Positions 38,998 to 39,360 of a stretch of 39,360 bases of DNA are shown piece by piece. Source of the stretch: a virus. The stretch covers positions 1-39,360 of the IMG/VR virus record IMGVR_UViG_3300037485_000434; one strand, 5' to 3'. The notes beneath the pieces are model-generated. The model searched no databases. It was not told the DNA's origin and worked only from the letters and a program-made list of their open reading frames with translations. Both the position numbers and the translations under genes were made by a program. Each line of letters begins with the position of its first letter. The stretch's first letter is position 1.

Positions 38998-39360
38998 GGT
39001 TCGATGCTCCTAACACAAGTTGTGAACTGCTCTGTCCAGCCGCCGCTGACTAGAACTCTTGACCACCCTTTGCGGCCTGAGAGAGTCAGTTTACAGCAAC
39101 CAGCGTCACGAGCAGCCTGTTCGATTGTCGGTATCGTGTCCACAATCTCAGTCAGGTCGCCCCCTGCGGCAAAGACATGATAATGCTTTTGGCGCGGATA
39201 CTCAACAATTTCAGTGAGGGCGACACTATTATCTGTAGACCATAGGCGAAGTCTGCCTTGAAGCACCATCATAGTCAGGTCGTCGAAGGTGTGCGTCCCG
39301 CCATTATGCTCCATTGCCGCCTCTAATTCAGGGCGAAAGCGGTCCAAAGTGTCGAGCAAC
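38994..39360 (-). CDS. GNAT-like virion-region protein, main part (gene crosses window ends)
   Basis: Joined to 1-153 this makes a 130-residue protein. The visible part contains segments such as GGTHTFDD, LQGRLRLW and VFAAGGDL, followed by a small Cys-containing C-terminal half (GCCKLTLSGRKGW). This pattern resembles a conserved family of short phage proteins encoded among tail and ejection genes that have a GNAT acetyltransferase-like fold; T7 gp13 holds a comparable position. Enzymatic activity is not implied. Its TGA overlaps the ATG of the next gene (38997) as ATGA. In this window the 5' end is cut by the window edge. Function is inferred from recalled family resemblance and position. Confidence 0.7.
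   Translation of the reverse strand, partial: LLDTLDRFRPELEAAMEHNGGTHTFDDLTMMVLQGRLRLWSTDNSVALTEIVEYPRQKHYHVFAAGGDLTEIVDTIPTIEQAARDAGCCKLTLSGRKGWSRVLVSGGWTEQFTTCVRSIEP
39234..39360. repeat. Terminal direct repeat, right copy (circular closure)
   Basis: This is the exact second copy of bases 1-127. It lies within the 5' part of the GNAT-like gene whose start codon is at 153 on the other edge of the window. Confidence 0.95.

Noticed and set aside
1-39360. Integrase, excisionase, repressor or attachment site (temperate lifestyle)
   Set aside because: No tyrosine or serine recombinase and no CI/Cro-like protein was found in any frame with gene-like context; the phage reads as lytic.
1-39360. 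Phage-encoded RNA polymerase or sigma factor
   Set aside because: None of the large proteins has the needed motifs, and promoter candidates are of host sigma70 type.

Overview
The window looks like one complete phage genome. Its first 127 bases (1-127) are repeated exactly as its last 127 (39234-39360), and one gene is cut by the window edge and restored when the ends are joined. It therefore reads as a circular or circularly permuted molecule of about 39,233 bp. Gene content points to a lytic, short-tailed phage of the broad P22/SU10 type: a 740-residue portal, an SU10-type (DUF5309-like) capsid protein, a head-tail adaptor, a propeller-like nozzle protein, several ejection proteins, and no tape measure, sheath, integrase, repressor or phage RNA polymerase. 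The host is probably a high-GC alphaproteobacterium; this is inferred from composition and family resemblance (a Pam3-gp28-like holin, DUF2958 and DUF7249 proteins) and is not proven.

Layout. (1) The minus-strand virion operon starts near 16536, runs down to 150, crosses the joined ends and continues from 39233 to 32563. It encodes, in order, small terminase candidate, Cys-rich protein, large terminase, two small proteins, portal, small helical protein, scaffold, capsid, head completion proteins, adaptor, fibre cluster with chaperone, lysis cassette (TM protein, endolysin, holin, Rz, Rz1), metallophosphoesterase, nozzle, jelly-roll protein, GNAT-like protein, and four ejection or internal proteins. 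(2) 16537-17878 is a 1.3-kb non-coding control region between the divergent arms, packed with repeats. (3) 17879-19945 holds a CobS/MoxR-like AAA+ ATPase and a DUF7192-like partner in unusually GC-rich, GCC-rich DNA, followed by a terminator and a nine-copy repeat array (20033-20358). (4) The plus-strand early/replication operon (20524-32562) starts with many small overlapping genes, then a SNF2-like helicase, a tandem-HTH protein, a DUF6378 protein, a Cas4-like Fe-S nuclease, a probable ssDNA-binding protein, a family-A DNA polymerase, a RuvC-like resolvase and a primase-helicase. It meets the virion operon tail to tail at 32562/32563 with no gap.

The replication genes make a nearly self-sufficient recombination-linked replisome, while transcription must use host RNA polymerase. 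The most unusual signal is the word CTGACT (reverse complement AGTCAG). It is roughly ten-fold over-represented in coding DNA on both strands. It is about 45-fold over-represented in the control region, where five copies sit at exactly 10-bp steps (16804-16849), and it is the core of every unit of the array at 20033-20358. A second unusual feature is an ~80-bp structured element present at both ends of the control region, whose first hairpin keeps its pairing although its sequence has changed.
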